From Burkholderia sp. Ac-20365 (GTDB taxonomy: Bacteria > Pseudomonadota > Gammaproteobacteria > Burkholderiales > Burkholderiaceae), in NCBI RefSeq assembly GCF_017104715.1, contig NZ_JAAGPI010000018.1, forward strand, positions 90,883-154,882: DNA of 64,000 nucleotides, given 5' to 3'. The notes below the pieces were generated by a model. That model was not told the origin of the DNA. It did no database searches and saw only the letters and a list, made by a program, of their open reading frames with translations. Positions within the stretch are counted from its first letter, which is position 1; every line of letters starts with the position of its first letter. The position numbers were made by a program, and so were the translations under genes. This document shows positions 63,354 to 64,000 of this stretch, in pieces.

Positions 63354-63990
63354 TTATTGCGCTTCGAGTTCACCGAGCAGCGCGTCGATCGCGCGCGCTG
63401 CATCGTCGAGTGAGTGCGCGCCGCGCGCGTCGAGCGCAGCGTCGATGGCAGCGGCGCAGCGCGCCAGCGTGCGGGCATCGAACAGCGTGCGCAGCGGCAG
63501 CGCGAGCGACCAGTGGAGATTGATTTGCGCGTTGACCTGCGTGGCCAGCAGCGAATGGCCGCCTAGCGCGAAGAAGTCGGCATCGCGGCCAATCGCGTTT
63601 TCAGCTTCAATGCGCAGCACGCGCGCCCAGATCGCGGCAAGCTCGCGTTCGGTGTCCGTCTGCGGCTCGGCCACTTCCGTGCTTTGCAACGTCGGCGCAG
63701 GCAGCGCATTGCGGTCGCACTTGCCGTTCGGCGTAACAGGCAGCGCATCGAGCTCAATGACATGCGCGGGCACCATGTAAGCGGGCAACTGAGCGCTCAA
63801 TGTCGCGAACAGCGCGGACTGATCGAAGGCTTCTTCGGCGCGTCGCGCGACGTAGCCGATCAACTGCTCGTCGCGCACGATCACTACGGCGTCGTGCACG
63901 CCGGGTGCCGCACGCAGCAGTGCTTCGATCTCGCCCGGCTCGATACGCAGGCCGCGCAGCTTGACCTGCTGATCGGCGCGGCCCAGGTAA
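63354..63990 (-). CDS. C-terminal end of an upstream NRPS (partial, runs off the window)
   Basis: About 210 residues of the end of a larger synthetase whose 5' part lies beyond the right edge. Visible are the end of an adenylation domain (YLGRADQQVKLRG, EPGEIEALL, and NGKCDR as motif A10) and a carrier domain with FFALGGHSLLATQ. The protein ends in a carrier without thioesterase, so it must hand its chain to the next synthetase, which begins with a condensation domain 11 bp downstream. It corresponds in position to OrbI. Confidence 0.88.
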
Positions 63991-64000
63991 TTTTTTTTTT

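Noticed and set aside
60364..63780. A 1138-codon open frame on the plus strand opposite the NRPS genes
   Set aside because: It is antisense to clear NRPS domains, rich in Arg and His, has no recognisable motif, and arises from the high third-position GC of the real gene. The same reasoning applies to the long frames opposite mprF (26901-28427), the TonB receptor (54385-56490) and norR (37246-38676).

Overview
The window is GC-rich proteobacterial chromosome. Its contents (an ortho-cleavage catechol operon, 4-hydroxybenzoate hydroxylase, an MprF/AcvB pair, a DUF3331 protein and an ornibactin/malleobactin-like siderophore locus) point to Burkholderiaceae, most likely Paraburkholderia or Caballeronia. 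That placement is inferred from gene content only. No rRNA, tRNA, CRISPR array or transposase was seen.

Layout. (1) 1-5930: two copies of a 649-bp near-palindromic repeat, in opposite orientation, flank a lipoprotein, a nitroreductase, an Ntn-hydrolase, a free-methionine-sulfoxide reductase and a LysR regulator. Short T-rich tandem arrays abut the repeats. (2) 5930-14550: a catalase, then an RpiR-type regulator followed by a complete ddpXABCDF-like D-Ala-D-Ala dipeptide hydrolysis and uptake operon. (3) 14561-21177: an uncharacterised catabolic operon (SDR, KstD-like flavoprotein, NIPSNAP protein, AAHS transporter), an AraC regulator and pobA. (4) 21410-26481: a BON-domain protein, an IorAB-like molybdenum hydroxylase, and a 24-residue hydrophobic peptide behind a near-perfect sigma-54 promoter. 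(5) 25204-31428: the mprF-acvB pair for lysyl-phosphatidylglycerol and a TPR protein. (6) 31497-37081: two tandem MarR paralogues followed by a tripartite EmrAB/NodT-type efflux operon, with four copies of one 17-bp operator-like motif. (7) 37165-40079: norR divergent from hmp (nitric oxide detoxification), with GT-N7-AC NorR-type sites and a sigma-54 promoter. (8) 40195-43735: catBAC divergent from a CatR-like LysR regulator, completing catechol breakdown to beta-ketoadipate enol-lactone. (9) 43713-52656: assorted transporters, regulators, a cupin, an azoreductase and an NCS1 permease. (10) 52672 to the right edge: a siderophore operon read leftward (NRPS end, second NRPS, acetyltransferase, ornithine N5-oxygenase, TonB receptor, second acetyltransferase). 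It continues beyond the window.

The genes fit a soil or rhizosphere bacterium that funnels aromatic acids to the beta-ketoadipate pathway, recycles peptidoglycan dipeptides, remodels its membrane lipids, pumps out toxic compounds, detoxifies NO and peroxide, and scavenges iron with a hydroxamate peptide. The signals most worth following are the giant palindromic repeat with its polarised tandem arrays, the sigma-54-driven micropeptide, the four-site MarR circuit, and the siderophore locus that has two acetyltransferases but no formyltransferase where ornibactin loci carry pvdF.
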